Shown: positions 8,435-17,933, counted from the stretch's first letter. The stretch: 64,000 nt of DNA from Lachnoclostridium sp. UBA1308 (GCA_002307215.1 DBTU01000042.1:1-64000); one strand, 5' to 3'. A program made the numbers and translations. Notes: generated by a model from the sequence alone, not told the origin.

Positions 8435-9217
8435 CTAGGCTATCGCTCCGTCTTTTACATAGATAATCCGGTTACTGTATTCTGCGGATTCCTTCGAGTG
8501 GGTTACCTGGATTATGGTCTTGCCCTCTTCCTCGTTAATCTTCTTAAATAAATCCATGATTTCGTTACCGGTTTTCGAATCCAGGTTTCCAATCGGTTCA
8601 TCCGCCAGAAGAATATCGGGGTCATTAATTAATGCTCTGGCGATTGCTACACGCTGCTGTTGACCGCCGGATAATCTGGTGGGGAAGGATTTTCGCTTGT
8701 CACAGAGACCGACGATATCGAGTAGATGCTTTAATCTTTCTTTGTAATCGTTTTTCTTGCCACCATTTAAAAGTACGGGCAGCAGGATATTATCTTCAAT
8801 GGTCAGATGCGGAATCAGATTATAAAACTGAAACACAAAGCCGATTGAATTACGTCTTAACTTACTTTCCTCACCATCACTCATTTGATGAAGATTCTTC
8901 TGATCCACCTTAACTGCTCCGGAGGTTGGCTTTTCAAGGCCGCCCATCAGATAGAGCAGGGTGCTTTTTCCGGAACCGCTGGGACCCATAATGGAAACAA
9001 ATTCTCCTTTATAGATATCCAGATTAACATTCTTAATAACTTCAACCGTTACATCATCATTTTGATAGCTTTTATTTAAATCCTTTAATTCAATTGCTTT
9101 ATCCATCTCAATTGCTTTATCCATCTCAATTACTTTATCCATCTTAATTTCTTCTTTCATCTCAATTTCTCCATTCCATTCATTTGATTTGACGATATCA
9201 TCGACTCTATTATTCAT
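8435..9217 (-). CDS. ABC transporter ATP-binding protein, LolD/MacB class
   Basis: A 260-residue ATPase with Walker A GPSGSGKST, Q-loop IGFVFQFYNLIPHLT, signature LSGGQQQRVAIARAL, Walker B ILLADEPIGNLD and switch His in VTHSKES. Its first base overlaps the end of the permease gene by eight bases (ATGAATAA), so translation is coupled and the two form a transporter. The first 35 residues are unusual: a near-repeat of MDKVIE/MDKAIE/MDKAIE encoded by an 18-base unit repeated three times (9087-9142), which pushes the ABC domain away from the N-terminus. The gene ends one base from the convergent kinase gene, with no terminator visible between them. Confidence 0.9.
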   Translation of the reverse strand: MNNRVDDIVKSNEWNGEIEMKEEIKMDKVIEMDKAIEMDKAIELKDLNKSYQNDDVTVEVIKNVNLDIYKGEFVSIMGPSGSGKSTLLYLMGGLEKPTSGAVKVDQKNLHQMSDGEESKLRRNSIGFVFQFYNLIPHLTIEDNILLPVLLNGGKKNDYKERLKHLLDIVGLCDKRKSFPTRLSGGQQQRVAIARALINDPDILLADEPIGNLDSKTGNEIMDLFKKINEEEGKTIIQVTHSKESAEYSNRIIYVKDGAIA

Positions 9218-11705
9218 ATCTTAAGCCTTCAACGATGTTCTCTTTTGCGATACTGATAGCCGGCAAGATGGCTGACAGGAGCGAAAGCAAGATACCGGAG
9301 ATTAATACAAAGAAATAATCATTTGCATTTAAAAACAGTATATCGGAAGGGATTCCCATTGCTTCGATTGTATAGCACATGGCCTTAATTAAAATGGTTC
9401 CAAGAACTAAGCCCGATAACGTACCGAGACATCCACAGATAAAAGCTTCAAATAACATATTGCGGACGGTTTTACTTTTACTGAGCCCTAAGGATCGCAT
9501 CGTTGCTATTAATTTCTTGCGGCTTAGGAAACTGATGGTAAAATTATTCAAAATTCCGACAATTCCGATAAACATGGCTATGATAGAAATGGCTTTCATC
9601 ATAAAGAAGATAACATTATTGGATTCTATATTCTCCTCTTGCATTTCGGGCACTGTTTGTATCGGAAGAATTGCATTTGGCATTAATTCCTTCACAGCCT
9701 GAAGTACTTCCTTTGTGTCGGCGGTATCCTTTATATTTAGATACATGCTTTGATAATTCGTAATACCGGAATCTTTCGCTAAATAATCTTTATATACAAA
9801 ACACATATTACCATTATTCATAATGGTGGGCACAACAGCGATGACCTGATAGGTGATGGGAGTTTCATTAAAATCAAGCTTTAATTCATTGCCTATTTTC
9901 AAATCATATTTTCTTGCAAGGAATTTAGATATCAGAATCGTTCTGGAGCCCTTAAGCTTCTTTACTATATCATCGGTTAAGTATACTCCGAACTCATCCC
10001 AGGCATATTTACAATAATCCCTGCCATCGATACCCTCCACATAGGGTAAGGTAATATCACCGTCATTTACGGATACATTTTGTAAAGCCTTCGTGGCATA
10101 TACATGCTCGATATCCTTCACTGCGGCCACTTTCTGCACAAATGCTTCATCCAGATTGTAAAAGACCAAAGCGTCACTTTTGCCGGTGGAATAAACATCT
10201 GATACCGTTACACCGACTGCAGAGCTGAAATTATTAATCATTAAGATTACGCCTAAGCCCATTGCCAGTAAAAGAATATTATTCATCATGGTTCGGTCAT
10301 TTTTAACATTGGCGATGGTTACGCCAAAGGCATCCTTGAAGATGGGGCGAAGAAGTAAGGATAATAACTTTGTGAGTAGGATGGATAATAAGGGAATAAT
10401 CATCGCTCCACCAATCGTAACAAGTAATATCGCGAACATATCAATGGTAAGCTCCAGCTTAATAGGCGCTATGTTGAATAGAAGGAATGCAATAGCAATC
10501 ATAATAGCTCCGATGAAAGTCTTTACTACAGAAAAATGCTTCTCGTTATGAATTTCGGTAAATATAATACTTCGTATTGATTTCTTACTGGTCTTTATGA
10601 CCGGTAGGAGGGCACTTCCAATTACCAACACCAGGCCGAGGAGGAAAGCGATCAGTACAAATTCAGGGTTAAAATATGAGATATTTTCCACAGTTACGCC
10701 AAAGCCGCTGAACATAAGCTTAAGTGTTGCAATTAGGATCAGAATGCCTAAACCGCACCCCAATAATCCCCCAATCAGCCCGTAAAAGGCAGCTTCAAGC
10801 AGTAGAATTATTCTTGTCGTTTTCTTTGTGGCGCCTAGGCTTCGCAAGGTTCCGATTAATGGCATCCGCTCAATCACAATTATTTTAAAGGAAGAGTATA
10901 TGATAAAGGTACTTACCATAATTACGGCTAACACCATAAGCAACAGACAGGAGGTAATCATTGATATCATCTGCTTATATTCCGACATATCGGTAACATC
11001 CGTTATCTTTAGCTTGGGATAGGATTTTTCTAAGGCTTTTGTTAACTCCTTCACGCTGGAATCAGGACTGCTTTTTACGTAATAGGAACATACGCTTTTC
11101 TCTAGCTGCAAGATATCTGAAAGTGTATTTTGACTGATTAATACCTTCAGATTGCCAAGGCTATATCCAAGATTATTATTCTGATCTTCAACAATACCGG
11201 ATACTCTAAATTCATGAGCAACTCCAGCAATTGTAACGGATATATCATCTCCGGGAGCCAGGTTATATTTCTCAGCGGTAGCTTTACCGATGATTAGATT
11301 GTTACCTGTCAGACCTTCGGTGGACTTTTCCGTGTACGTTAATGGAAAGATAGATTGATATGCCTTATAATCCATACCGGTAAAGGATACCGGAATCGCT
11401 TCATCATTTATTTTGGTAAACCCATAGGCATTGATAACGGGGATATGATAGGCAATTCCTTTTATCTTGTCAAAGCTTAATTCCTTCAGATATTGTTCTC
11501 CGGCATTCTCATCCGGTCTGAGGATCAGTTCGGAATTGCCCACTTCCTTTTTAATCTTTTGTTCAAATATTTTTGTGACGGTGCTTGACATAGATAACAC
11601 GGTATATAAAAGTGATACAGATAATACAATTGATATAATGATAAGTATAGTTCTGAACTTCTTGCATTTAATATTAGCTAAGGTGATTTGTAATATGGTT
11701 CCCAT
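9210..11705 (-). CDS. FtsX-family ABC transporter permease (831 residues)
   Basis: A large two-repeat permease. One helix near residue 15-40, a first extracellular domain, three helices around 250-375 with ERMPLIGTLRSLGATKKTTRIILLLEA split across the FtsX signature, a central pair of helices, a second extracellular domain, and a final trio of helices around 700-820 with a second SRKKLIATMRSLGLSKSKT motif. This ten-helix plan is that of the BceB/YxdM or LolC/E-like exporters used for peptide removal or lipoprotein handling. It is expressed with the downstream ATPase (eight-base overlap). The promoter at 11780-11808 is a near-consensus one. Proximity to a short-loop sensor kinase suggests antimicrobial-peptide response, which is an inference. 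Confidence 0.85.
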   Translation of the reverse strand: MGTILQITLANIKCKKFRTILIIISIVLSVSLLYTVLSMSSTVTKIFEQKIKKEVGNSELILRPDENAGEQYLKELSFDKIKGIAYHIPVINAYGFTKINDEAIPVSFTGMDYKAYQSIFPLTYTEKSTEGLTGNNLIIGKATAEKYNLAPGDDISVTIAGVAHEFRVSGIVEDQNNNLGYSLGNLKVLISQNTLSDILQLEKSVCSYYVKSSPDSSVKELTKALEKSYPKLKITDVTDMSEYKQMISMITSCLLLMVLAVIMVSTFIIYSSFKIIVIERMPLIGTLRSLGATKKTTRIILLLEAAFYGLIGGLLGCGLGILILIATLKLMFSGFGVTVENISYFNPEFVLIAFLLGLVLVIGSALLPVIKTSKKSIRSIIFTEIHNEKHFSVVKTFIGAIMIAIAFLLFNIAPIKLELTIDMFAILLVTIGGAMIIPLLSILLTKLLSLLLRPIFKDAFGVTIANVKNDRTMMNNILLLAMGLGVILMINNFSSAVGVTVSDVYSTGKSDALVFYNLDEAFVQKVAAVKDIEHVYATKALQNVSVNDGDITLPYVEGIDGRDYCKYAWDEFGVYLTDDIVKKLKGSRTILISKFLARKYDLKIGNELKLDFNETPITYQVIAVVPTIMNNGNMCFVYKDYLAKDSGITNYQSMYLNIKDTADTKEVLQAVKELMPNAILPIQTVPEMQEENIESNNVIFFMMKAISIIAMFIGIVGILNNFTISFLSRKKLIATMRSLGLSKSKTVRNMLFEAFICGCLGTLSGLVLGTILIKAMCYTIEAMGIPSDILFLNANDYFFVLISGILLSLLSAILPAISIAKENIVEGLRYE

Positions 11706-11779
11706 TTTCTTTTTCCTTTCCGTTGGTACATTGAATGCCGTTAATACTGTTTTGATAACAATACTATAATTATAATAAT

Positions 11780-11808
11780 ACTATACGACATATATTATTG
11801 TATGTCAA
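11780..11808 (-). promoter_or_regulatory. Sigma-A-type promoter for the FtsX-type ABC operon
   Basis: Reading on the minus strand: -35 TTGACA (11803-11808), 17-base spacer, -10 TATAGT (11780-11785). It lies 75 bases before the permease start. An AT-rich dyad (ACTATAATTATAATAATACTATA-like, 11763-11785) overlaps the -10 and could bind a regulator such as the adjacent response regulator. From here to about 12056 no gene was found. Confidence 0.7.
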
Positions 11809-12056
11809 GTGGCATTGTGTTAATATTTTCATTATTTTACAGCTTTAGGATAAATTGGTTAAGCTATGTAATGAAAAATGATAAGTTTAAATCTTATGCG
11901 AAAGGCTTTCAATTTATATAACGGCCATATGGAAATAATTTCTTCAAAAAAATAAGATTGGATAATAATTGAAAAAATACAGACAAGCAGAATTCCTAAT
12001 TAATGAGAGTTAAAAAAATATATGCTTCATGAGCTTCCTATCAACGAAATAAGTAA

Positions 12057-12084
12057 TTGACATTTACCGGAAAAGGATTATAAT
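12057..12084 (+). promoter_or_regulatory. Consensus promoter for the 45-residue gene
   Basis: Perfect -35 TTGACA (12057-12062) and perfect -10 TATAAT (12079-12084) with a 16-base spacer. Transcription should begin near 12091, about 40 bases before the small gene. Confidence 0.8.
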
Positions 12085-12131
12085 AACAAAAAATAACAAA
12101 TTAATGTCTGTATGAGACAAGAGGTAAAGAA

Positions 12132-12269
12132 ATGATGAACGTAGCATTAAGAGCAATTGAATCAATGATGCTTCCCAGCTGGGGTTATGAATTTAACGCC
12201 GGTTATCTTTCTATACCATCAAATATAAAAATCATACAGACACCAGTGAAATGTTATAATCTGGAATGA
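12132..12269 (+). CDS. Stand-alone small protein, 45 residues, unknown
   Basis: A short frame beginning MMNVALRAIESMML and ending TPVKCYNLE. Support for it being a gene is contextual: a consensus promoter 48 bases upstream, a GAGG ribosome site 7 bases before the ATG, and a strong terminator at 12308-12344, with nothing else on the transcript. No signal peptide or membrane helix is evident; there is one Trp and one Cys. I do not recognise the family. Alternatively the 250-base transcript is a regulatory RNA or a leader and the frame is incidental: CAGACACC inside the frame (12238-12245) copies the 3' arm of the terminator and could pair with its 5' arm. Confidence 0.45.
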   Translation: MMNVALRAIESMMLPSWGYEFNAGYLSIPSNIKIIQTPVKCYNLE

Positions 12270-12306
12270 ATCAATAAATATTAAGAATACTTCAATATTT
12301 ATTGAT
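12270..12306 (+). repeat. Perfect 13-bp stem-loop after the small gene
   Basis: ATCAATAAATATT (12270-12282) and AATATTTATTGAT (12294-12306) are perfectly complementary around an 11-base loop. The stem overlaps the end of the small gene's stop codon (TGA at 12267-12269) closely and precedes the terminator; it may protect or process the transcript. Confidence 0.65.
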
Positions 12307-12307
12307 G

Positions 12308-12344
12308 AACCGGTGTCTACGTAAAAGCAGACACCGGTTTTTTT
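12308..12344 (+). terminator. Strong intrinsic terminator
   Basis: ACCGGTGTCTAC pairs with GCAGACACCGGT, then an uninterrupted T run (TTTTTTT). It ends the small-gene transcript before the methyltransferase gene. Confidence 0.9.
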
Positions 12345-12394
12345 GTATTTAAGGAAAATGGCATTCAATTATAAATAAGAAGGAGGGCGATGCC

Positions 12395-13228
12395 ATGCAT
12401 GGCATCGGAAAACGGATGGATACGAATGAGTTTTTAGAGCAATATTACAGTAATTACGATGAAGAGGGGAGACTGCTTACCAAGCACGGTCAGGTGGAAT
12501 ACATTACAACCATGACATACATCCATAGATTTTTGGAGAGGGTGCAGAAATCGAATGGAATCACTCCTTTACCCAGGCTCCTTGAAGTAGGAGCGGGAAC
12601 CGGAAGGTACTCCATAGCATTAGCGCATGAGGGGTATCAGGTTGATGCCATTGAGCTGTTACAGCATAATCTTGATATTCTAACCTCCAAAATAACGGCA
12701 ACGGACAAGATAACGGCAAGACAGGGAAATGCAATGGATTTATCTGTATTTAAGGATGAAACCTTTGATATGACGCTGATCCTTGGCCCGATGTATCATG
12801 TATATAAAATTGAGGACAAAAGAACGATTTTGAAGGAAGCGATACGTGTAACGAAGAAGGGCGGTTCTGTCTTTGTAGCATACTGTATGAATGAGGGAAC
12901 GATGATATCCTATTGCTTCATACAAAATCAGATAAGGAATTGTATGGCTAAGAATATGATCACGGAGGATTTTCATTGCCTATCAAAACCGGAAGATCTG
13001 TTTGAACTGGTCAGAACAGAAGAAATTAAAAGTCTTACACAGGACCTGGATGTACATAGAGAATATCTGATAGCGACAGACGGAGCAACCAACTATATGC
13101 GTGATACCGTGGATCATATGGACGAGGAATTATTTGAGTTATATATGAAGTACCATTTATCAGTCTGTGAGAGACAAGATCTAATTGGTGCTACACATCA
13201 TAGTTTGGATATTTTAAGAAAGGGGTAG
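12395..13228 (+). CDS. Class I SAM-dependent methyltransferase
   Basis: A 277-residue methyltransferase. Motif I is clear at about residues 63-75 (LLEVGAGTGRYSIALAHEG), followed by the acidic residue of motif II (VDAIELL), GNAMDLSVF, and DMTLILGPMYHV for motif IV. The substrate cannot be read; the family includes small-molecule methyltransferases and enzymes near acetyltransferase resistance genes. The ATG at 12395 follows AGGAGGG by 8 bases; an ATG at 12390 is in another frame. It ends 8 bases before the next gene, so the two are an operon. Confidence 0.85.
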   Translation: MHGIGKRMDTNEFLEQYYSNYDEEGRLLTKHGQVEYITTMTYIHRFLERVQKSNGITPLPRLLEVGAGTGRYSIALAHEGYQVDAIELLQHNLDILTSKITATDKITARQGNAMDLSVFKDETFDMTLILGPMYHVYKIEDKRTILKEAIRVTKKGGSVFVAYCMNEGTMISYCFIQNQIRNCMAKNMITEDFHCLSKPEDLFELVRTEEIKSLTQDLDVHREYLIATDGATNYMRDTVDHMDEELFELYMKYHLSVCERQDLIGATHHSLDILRKG

Positions 13229-13236
13229 AATTTATT

Positions 13237-14619
13237 ATGAGAACACCGATATTAGAAACACAGAGATTGATTCTTCGCCCATTGTGCGTAGGAGATGCAG
13301 AGGAAATCTATCATAACTGGGCCTGTGATCCGGAGGTAGCCAAGTTTATGACTTGGAGTGTTCATGAGAATGTGCAGTTTACGAGAGATTGGCTCGTGGA
13401 TGTGGAAAAGCGGATAGACGGGGATGAAGCCTATGATTGGGGCTTCGTAAGAAAGGCAGATCATGCTCTGATTGGAAGCGGCGGTATCTACTATAAAGAG
13501 GACAGAGGAATGTTCACGCTTGGCTACAATATCATGAAATCCTGTTGGAATCAAGGCTATATGACAGAAGCCGCAGCCGAGATTCTGGAGTTCGCAACAA
13601 AAGTGCTGCACCAGAATAAGCTCTTTGCATACCATGCAAAGGACAATCTAAATTCCGGCAAGGTGATGGAAAAGGTGGGTTTTCATTATGTAAAGGATAC
13701 GGAATATGACAGTATGGACGGAACGAGGCATTTTGAAGCAAGAGAATATTTGTTTGATAAGGATGAGTATGAGGTGCGTCAAAAGTCAAATCAAAAATTG
13801 ACTTATAAAAAATACTCATATGAAGAAAACGTAATAGATACAGCTCTGTTTGAGAAGGATAGGTTGACATTCGCTGTTCTTACCTGGATTGTAAACAATA
13901 AGAGCAGGCTTGTGATTACGGATCATAAAAGATTTGTCATATGCCACTCGGAATTCCCACATCCCGTGTGGATATGGACCATCGATGATCTGACACAAGA
14001 AGAATTAAGTGAGATCTGGGCTTGTGTAGAAAAAGAACTGCCGGCTGAGGAGGAGCATCATTTTAATACCAAGTATAAAGTAGCAGACTTTTGTGTAAAC
14101 CGCAGCAAGCAGGAAGGGAGGATTCCATTTGCGATATCGATGAATATGTGTACCTTTGACTGTCAGGAGGCGATAGCGCCGACCAAAAGAGCTGAGGGCA
14201 GGATGAGCTTGGCAACGGAGGAGGAATTTCGTGAGGTTGCTGTATTTCTATGGGAATTTAAGCAGGATACAGGCATTGATATCGAAACAAAGGAGCAGTG
14301 CGTGCAGAAGGCAAAGGACTTGATTGAAACCGGGAGGTTGTTCCTTTGGAAAGATGCAGCAGGTGAAAATGTCGCAATGTGTTCCTTCCGTAACAGCGAG
14401 CCCATTGGTTGTGTGACACATGTATATACAAAGCCTCAGGAGCGCAGGAAAGGATATGCGGGAAGTCTGGTCTATGAAGTGACCTGCATCATTAAGAAGA
14501 TGGGATTGTTACCTGTATTGTATACAGATGCGGATTATAAAGCCTCCAACGAGTGCTACAAAAAGATTGGTTATGTACTAAAGGGTAGTTTGTGTACGAT
14601 AGCGGCCGGGCAAAAATAA
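13237..14619 (+). CDS. Fused two-domain GNAT acetyltransferase
   Basis: A 460-residue protein made of two acetyltransferase domains. The N-terminal domain (about 1-175) is RimJ/RimL-like (LETQRLILRPLCVGDAEEIYHNW; GYNIMKSCWNQGYMTEAAAEIL; NLNSGKVMEKVGF). The C-terminal half (about 185-460) resembles GNAT proteins with a preceding sugar-like N-domain; its motif A is THVYTKPQERRKGYAGSLV and it ends NECYKKIGYV. Each half alone would be a typical enzyme, so this is a fusion. The targets (protein N-termini or small amines) are unknown. It is translated right after the methyltransferase. Confidence 0.8.
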   Translation: MRTPILETQRLILRPLCVGDAEEIYHNWACDPEVAKFMTWSVHENVQFTRDWLVDVEKRIDGDEAYDWGFVRKADHALIGSGGIYYKEDRGMFTLGYNIMKSCWNQGYMTEAAAEILEFATKVLHQNKLFAYHAKDNLNSGKVMEKVGFHYVKDTEYDSMDGTRHFEAREYLFDKDEYEVRQKSNQKLTYKKYSYEENVIDTALFEKDRLTFAVLTWIVNNKSRLVITDHKRFVICHSEFPHPVWIWTIDDLTQEELSEIWACVEKELPAEEEHHFNTKYKVADFCVNRSKQEGRIPFAISMNMCTFDCQEAIAPTKRAEGRMSLATEEEFREVAVFLWEFKQDTGIDIETKEQCVQKAKDLIETGRLFLWKDAAGENVAMCSFRNSEPIGCVTHVYTKPQERRKGYAGSLVYEVTCIIKKMGLLPVLYTDADYKASNECYKKIGYVLKGSLCTIAAGQK

Positions 14620-14747
14620 CCTCCATAATCTATTTATAATCTGCTTTTAATGTGAATAGATTTAGAATCTGATATAATAAGCATTGCATAATTTATCCGG
14701 CCATTAAATATCGGATTATAAACATTCTTATAATAGGAGGAAGCAAA

Positions 14748-16358
14748 TTGAAAAAATCTATTACAATAATATTAGGAATAATCATACTGGGTCTCGTGGG
14801 ATTCTTATATTATTATATCGCGCTACCGGCTGTTAATATCCACTCAGTCGGGTTTTGGTGGTTTATTCTTGTTGCGCTGATTGCTGTTGCAATACTTGCA
14901 GGACTAAAAGCATATTCGTTTAAAAACGGTAAAATCCAAGGTGGAAAAAGCATTCAGCGAATCATATTTAAAATAATTGTCGCTGTTACCGGTGCTGCGA
15001 TAGTCATCTTAATCATAGGAAGTATACTGTCATCTTCCATGGTCAATGCAAATAAGTACGAAAAGCTTTTAACAATAACGGATCGAAACTATACAGATGA
15101 TATCAAGGAAATTTCTTATAAAGATATTCCTGTTCTTGATAAAGATTCCGCGGTTCTTCTTGGTTCAAGAAAGATGGGAAGTATCGCAGAATATGTATCT
15201 CAGTTTGAGGTCGGTCCAAACTATACACAGATTAATTATCAGGGAAATCCGGTAAGGGTAACTCCTCTGGTTTATGGAAGCACCATTAAGTGGTTATCCA
15301 ATCGTTCCAAAGGGATTCCTGCTTATATGAAAATCAACATGACCAATCAGGATGTAGAATTGGTTAAATTACCGCAAGGAATGAAATATTCCGAATCCGA
15401 GCATTTTGGCAGAAATATTTATCGCTATTTACGTTTTCATTATCCAACCTATGTTTTTGATACAATTAATTTTGAGATAGGCGATGATGATATACCCTAC
15501 TGGGTTTGTCCGGTGAAGAAGTATACCATCGGTTTATTCGGTGGTCAGACCATAGGAGGTGCTGTAATTGTCAATGCAGTAAACGGAGATATTAACTACT
15601 ATGATATGAAAGATATTCCGACTTGGGTCGATAAAGTATATTCTGCTGATTTATTAATTTCTTTATATGATTATTATGGTAAATTAAAACACGGCTATTG
15701 GAATTCTGTCTTTGGTCAGAAGGATTCTTTGCAGACAACAGAAGGATATAATTATATTGCCATGGAGGATGATGTATGGGTATATACAGGCGTAACTTCT
15801 GTGGGTTCCGATGAATCCAATGTTGGGTTTGTGTTAATGAATCAGAGAACCGCAGAAACAAGGTACTATTCCATATCCGGAGCGGAAGAATATTCTGCGA
15901 TGGCCTCCGCAGAGGGACAGGTACAGAATCTTGGATATACGGCAACCTTTCCGTTGCTTCTTAATATCGGAGGTGAACCCACCTATTTTATTGCATTAAA
16001 AGATGCTGCAGGACTGGTGAAAATGTATGCCTTGGTGAATATTGCAAAGTATCAGATTGTTGCGACGGGGGATACCGTAAATGCATGTGAAAAAACTTAT
16101 GTGGAATTAATGAAGTCCAGTGGAATCAGTGTTGCTGACACCTCAAAGCTACCGAAAGTCACCGGCTCCATTGCAAAGATTTCTGATTGTGTCGTGGATG
16201 GGAATACCCATTATTATATTTTATTAAATAACAGCGATAAGATATTTGATGTACGGGTTAATGATTATATAAATATCGTCAAGTTTGATATCGGAGATAC
16301 CATTACCTTAACCTACTCGGAGGGTACAGATACCAATGCCGTTCTTGGAATAGAATAG
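14748..16358 (+). CDS. Large membrane-anchored protein of unknown function
   Basis: A 536-residue protein starting at TTG 14748, chosen because TAGGAGGAAGC precedes it. Three hydrophobic segments occupy about residues 4-24, 36-55 and 77-103; the remaining 430 residues are predicted outside the membrane, rich in Tyr, Gly and beta-forming stretches (YGSTIKWLSNRSKGIPAYMK; YWVCPVKKYTIGLFGG; NYYDMKDIPTWVDKVY). No catalytic motif was recognised. The C-terminal 70 residues (about 465-536) may be a small beta-barrel. Similar long proteins are common in clostridia without a known role. It is a single-gene transcript. Confidence 0.7.
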   Translation: MKKSITIILGIIILGLVGFLYYYIALPAVNIHSVGFWWFILVALIAVAILAGLKAYSFKNGKIQGGKSIQRIIFKIIVAVTGAAIVILIIGSILSSSMVNANKYEKLLTITDRNYTDDIKEISYKDIPVLDKDSAVLLGSRKMGSIAEYVSQFEVGPNYTQINYQGNPVRVTPLVYGSTIKWLSNRSKGIPAYMKINMTNQDVELVKLPQGMKYSESEHFGRNIYRYLRFHYPTYVFDTINFEIGDDDIPYWVCPVKKYTIGLFGGQTIGGAVIVNAVNGDINYYDMKDIPTWVDKVYSADLLISLYDYYGKLKHGYWNSVFGQKDSLQTTEGYNYIAMEDDVWVYTGVTSVGSDESNVGFVLMNQRTAETRYYSISGAEEYSAMASAEGQVQNLGYTATFPLLLNIGGEPTYFIALKDAAGLVKMYALVNIAKYQIVATGDTVNACEKTYVELMKSSGISVADTSKLPKVTGSIAKISDCVVDGNTHYYILLNNSDKIFDVRVNDYINIVKFDIGDTITLTYSEGTDTNAVLGIE

Positions 16359-16428
16359 AGTAAGCTGTACTGTAAATAATTCGCTAAGTGTTGACGGCAC
16401 TGTGGCAAAATTGCTACCAAAAATAACA

Positions 16429-16488
16429 GAGGCTTCATATACTCCCTATAATGCGCAGTTCTTGAACTGCGGGGAGAATGTGAAGCCT
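16429..16488. repeat. Palindromic repeat, family A copy 2
   Basis: AGGCTTCATATACTCCC and GGGAGAATGTGAAGCCT form the outer stem, with an inner hairpin GCAGTTCTTGAACTGC (16455-16470). The layout matches 1006-1086 and 25663-25716. It lies 70 bases after the stop of the membrane-protein gene and could act as its terminator. Confidence 0.75.
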
Positions 16489-16586
16489 ATTGCTATACCC
16501 AGGCTGGAATGAAATTTCATGTAGACACATCAGAAAATGCCTTATATAATAGTATATTACACAAGGGATAAAGGGAGGCAAAATTT

Positions 16587-17933
16587 ATGCAAAATGACTT
16601 GATTACAGGAAAACCCATGAGACTGATGATTGGTTTTACGTTACCGATTTTAATCGGTAATATCATTCAGCAATTTTATTATGTAATAGATGCTATCATT
16701 GTCGGGCGATTACTGGGAATGAATGAACTTGCGGCAGTTGGCTCAACAGGTTCGCTCACCTTCTTGGTTATTGGGTGGATTATAGGAATCACGGGAGGTT
16801 TTGCGATTGTTATTGCCCAACGTTTTGGTGCAAATGATAGGGAGGGTGTAAAACATTATACAGCGATGTCCGGTTACCTGTGCTTCCTAATGGCATTGAT
16901 AATGACGGTAGGCTTGCTGTGTGCAAACAAATGGATATTAACGATAATGAATACGCCGGAGGAGATATATGAAGATACCTATCGATTTATTCGGGTTATC
17001 TATATTGGACTTGCGGCTAACATAGCATATAATATGCTGGCATCCACGTTACGTGCTTTGGGAGACAGCAGAACACCTCTTTATTTTTTGGCTCTTTCTT
17101 CTATAATAAATATAATATTGGATTTATTATTTATTGGTGTATTTTCCATGGGTGTGGCGGGTGCCGGTTATGCAACTGTGATTTCTCAGGCTATAGCCTC
17201 TATTCTATGCTTCATCTATATGATAAAGAAATATCCGTTACTTAGACTAAAGAGAGCCGAGGTTTATTTTTCGAGAACAAGTGCGATTAAGTTGATCAAA
17301 ATGGGAGTCCCAATGGGTCTTCAGTTCTCGATAACTGCGATTGGTACAATGATTGTTCAGGCAGCTCTGAATGGATTGGGGCCGGTTTATATTGCTTCCT
17401 ATGCCGCATGCGGTAGGATTCAGAATATCATCACTCAGCCATTTCCGTCCCTTGGAGCCAGTTTGGCTACGTTTGTTGGGCAAAATACCGGTGCAGGGAG
17501 ACTTGATCGTGTAAAAGAAGGGGTAAGAGCGAACCTCATATTGACTATGATCTGTTGTGTCTTTTCCATGGTGGTTATACTGGTGTTCGGAGATGTATTA
17601 GTAAGGTTGTTTGTTACCGAGAATATTGCAGAGGTAGTTGAAAAGTCGAGAATATTTTTCTATTCAGTGGTTATTGTATATCCGGCACTTGGGTTGATTT
17701 TTGTATATAGAAATGCCTTACAGGGCTTAGGATATGGATTACTTCCAATGATGGGCGGTATCTTTGAATTAATAGCAAGAGTATTGGTTATATTGACCCT
17801 TGCGGTGCCTCTTGGATATCTGGGTGTCTGTATCGCAAACCCGGTTGCCTGGTTATTAGCTTTAGTACCGTTGATTCCCGCTTATTATTACCGAATTCAT
17901 AGATTACAGCAAACCGCAGTAGGACGAATATGA
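16587..17933 (+). CDS. MATE-family efflux transporter
   Basis: A 448-residue multidrug and toxin extrusion protein. About twelve hydrophobic helices in two related halves are visible; the family start is clear (MQNDLITGKPMRLMIGFTLP, then IGNIIQQFYYVIDAIIVGR) and the second half repeats the pattern at GVPMGLQFSITAIGTMIVQ. In this DinF/NorM-like group the substrate is exported in exchange for sodium or protons. The ribosome site AAAGGGAGGC precedes the ATG. Acylphosphatase follows after 16 bases and is likely co-transcribed. Confidence 0.9.
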   Translation: MQNDLITGKPMRLMIGFTLPILIGNIIQQFYYVIDAIIVGRLLGMNELAAVGSTGSLTFLVIGWIIGITGGFAIVIAQRFGANDREGVKHYTAMSGYLCFLMALIMTVGLLCANKWILTIMNTPEEIYEDTYRFIRVIYIGLAANIAYNMLASTLRALGDSRTPLYFLALSSIINIILDLLFIGVFSMGVAGAGYATVISQAIASILCFIYMIKKYPLLRLKRAEVYFSRTSAIKLIKMGVPMGLQFSITAIGTMIVQAALNGLGPVYIASYAACGRIQNIITQPFPSLGASLATFVGQNTGAGRLDRVKEGVRANLILTMICCVFSMVVILVFGDVLVRLFVTENIAEVVEKSRIFFYSVVIVYPALGLIFVYRNALQGLGYGLLPMMGGIFELIARVLVILTLAVPLGYLGVCIANPVAWLLALVPLIPAYYYRIHRLQQTAVGRI

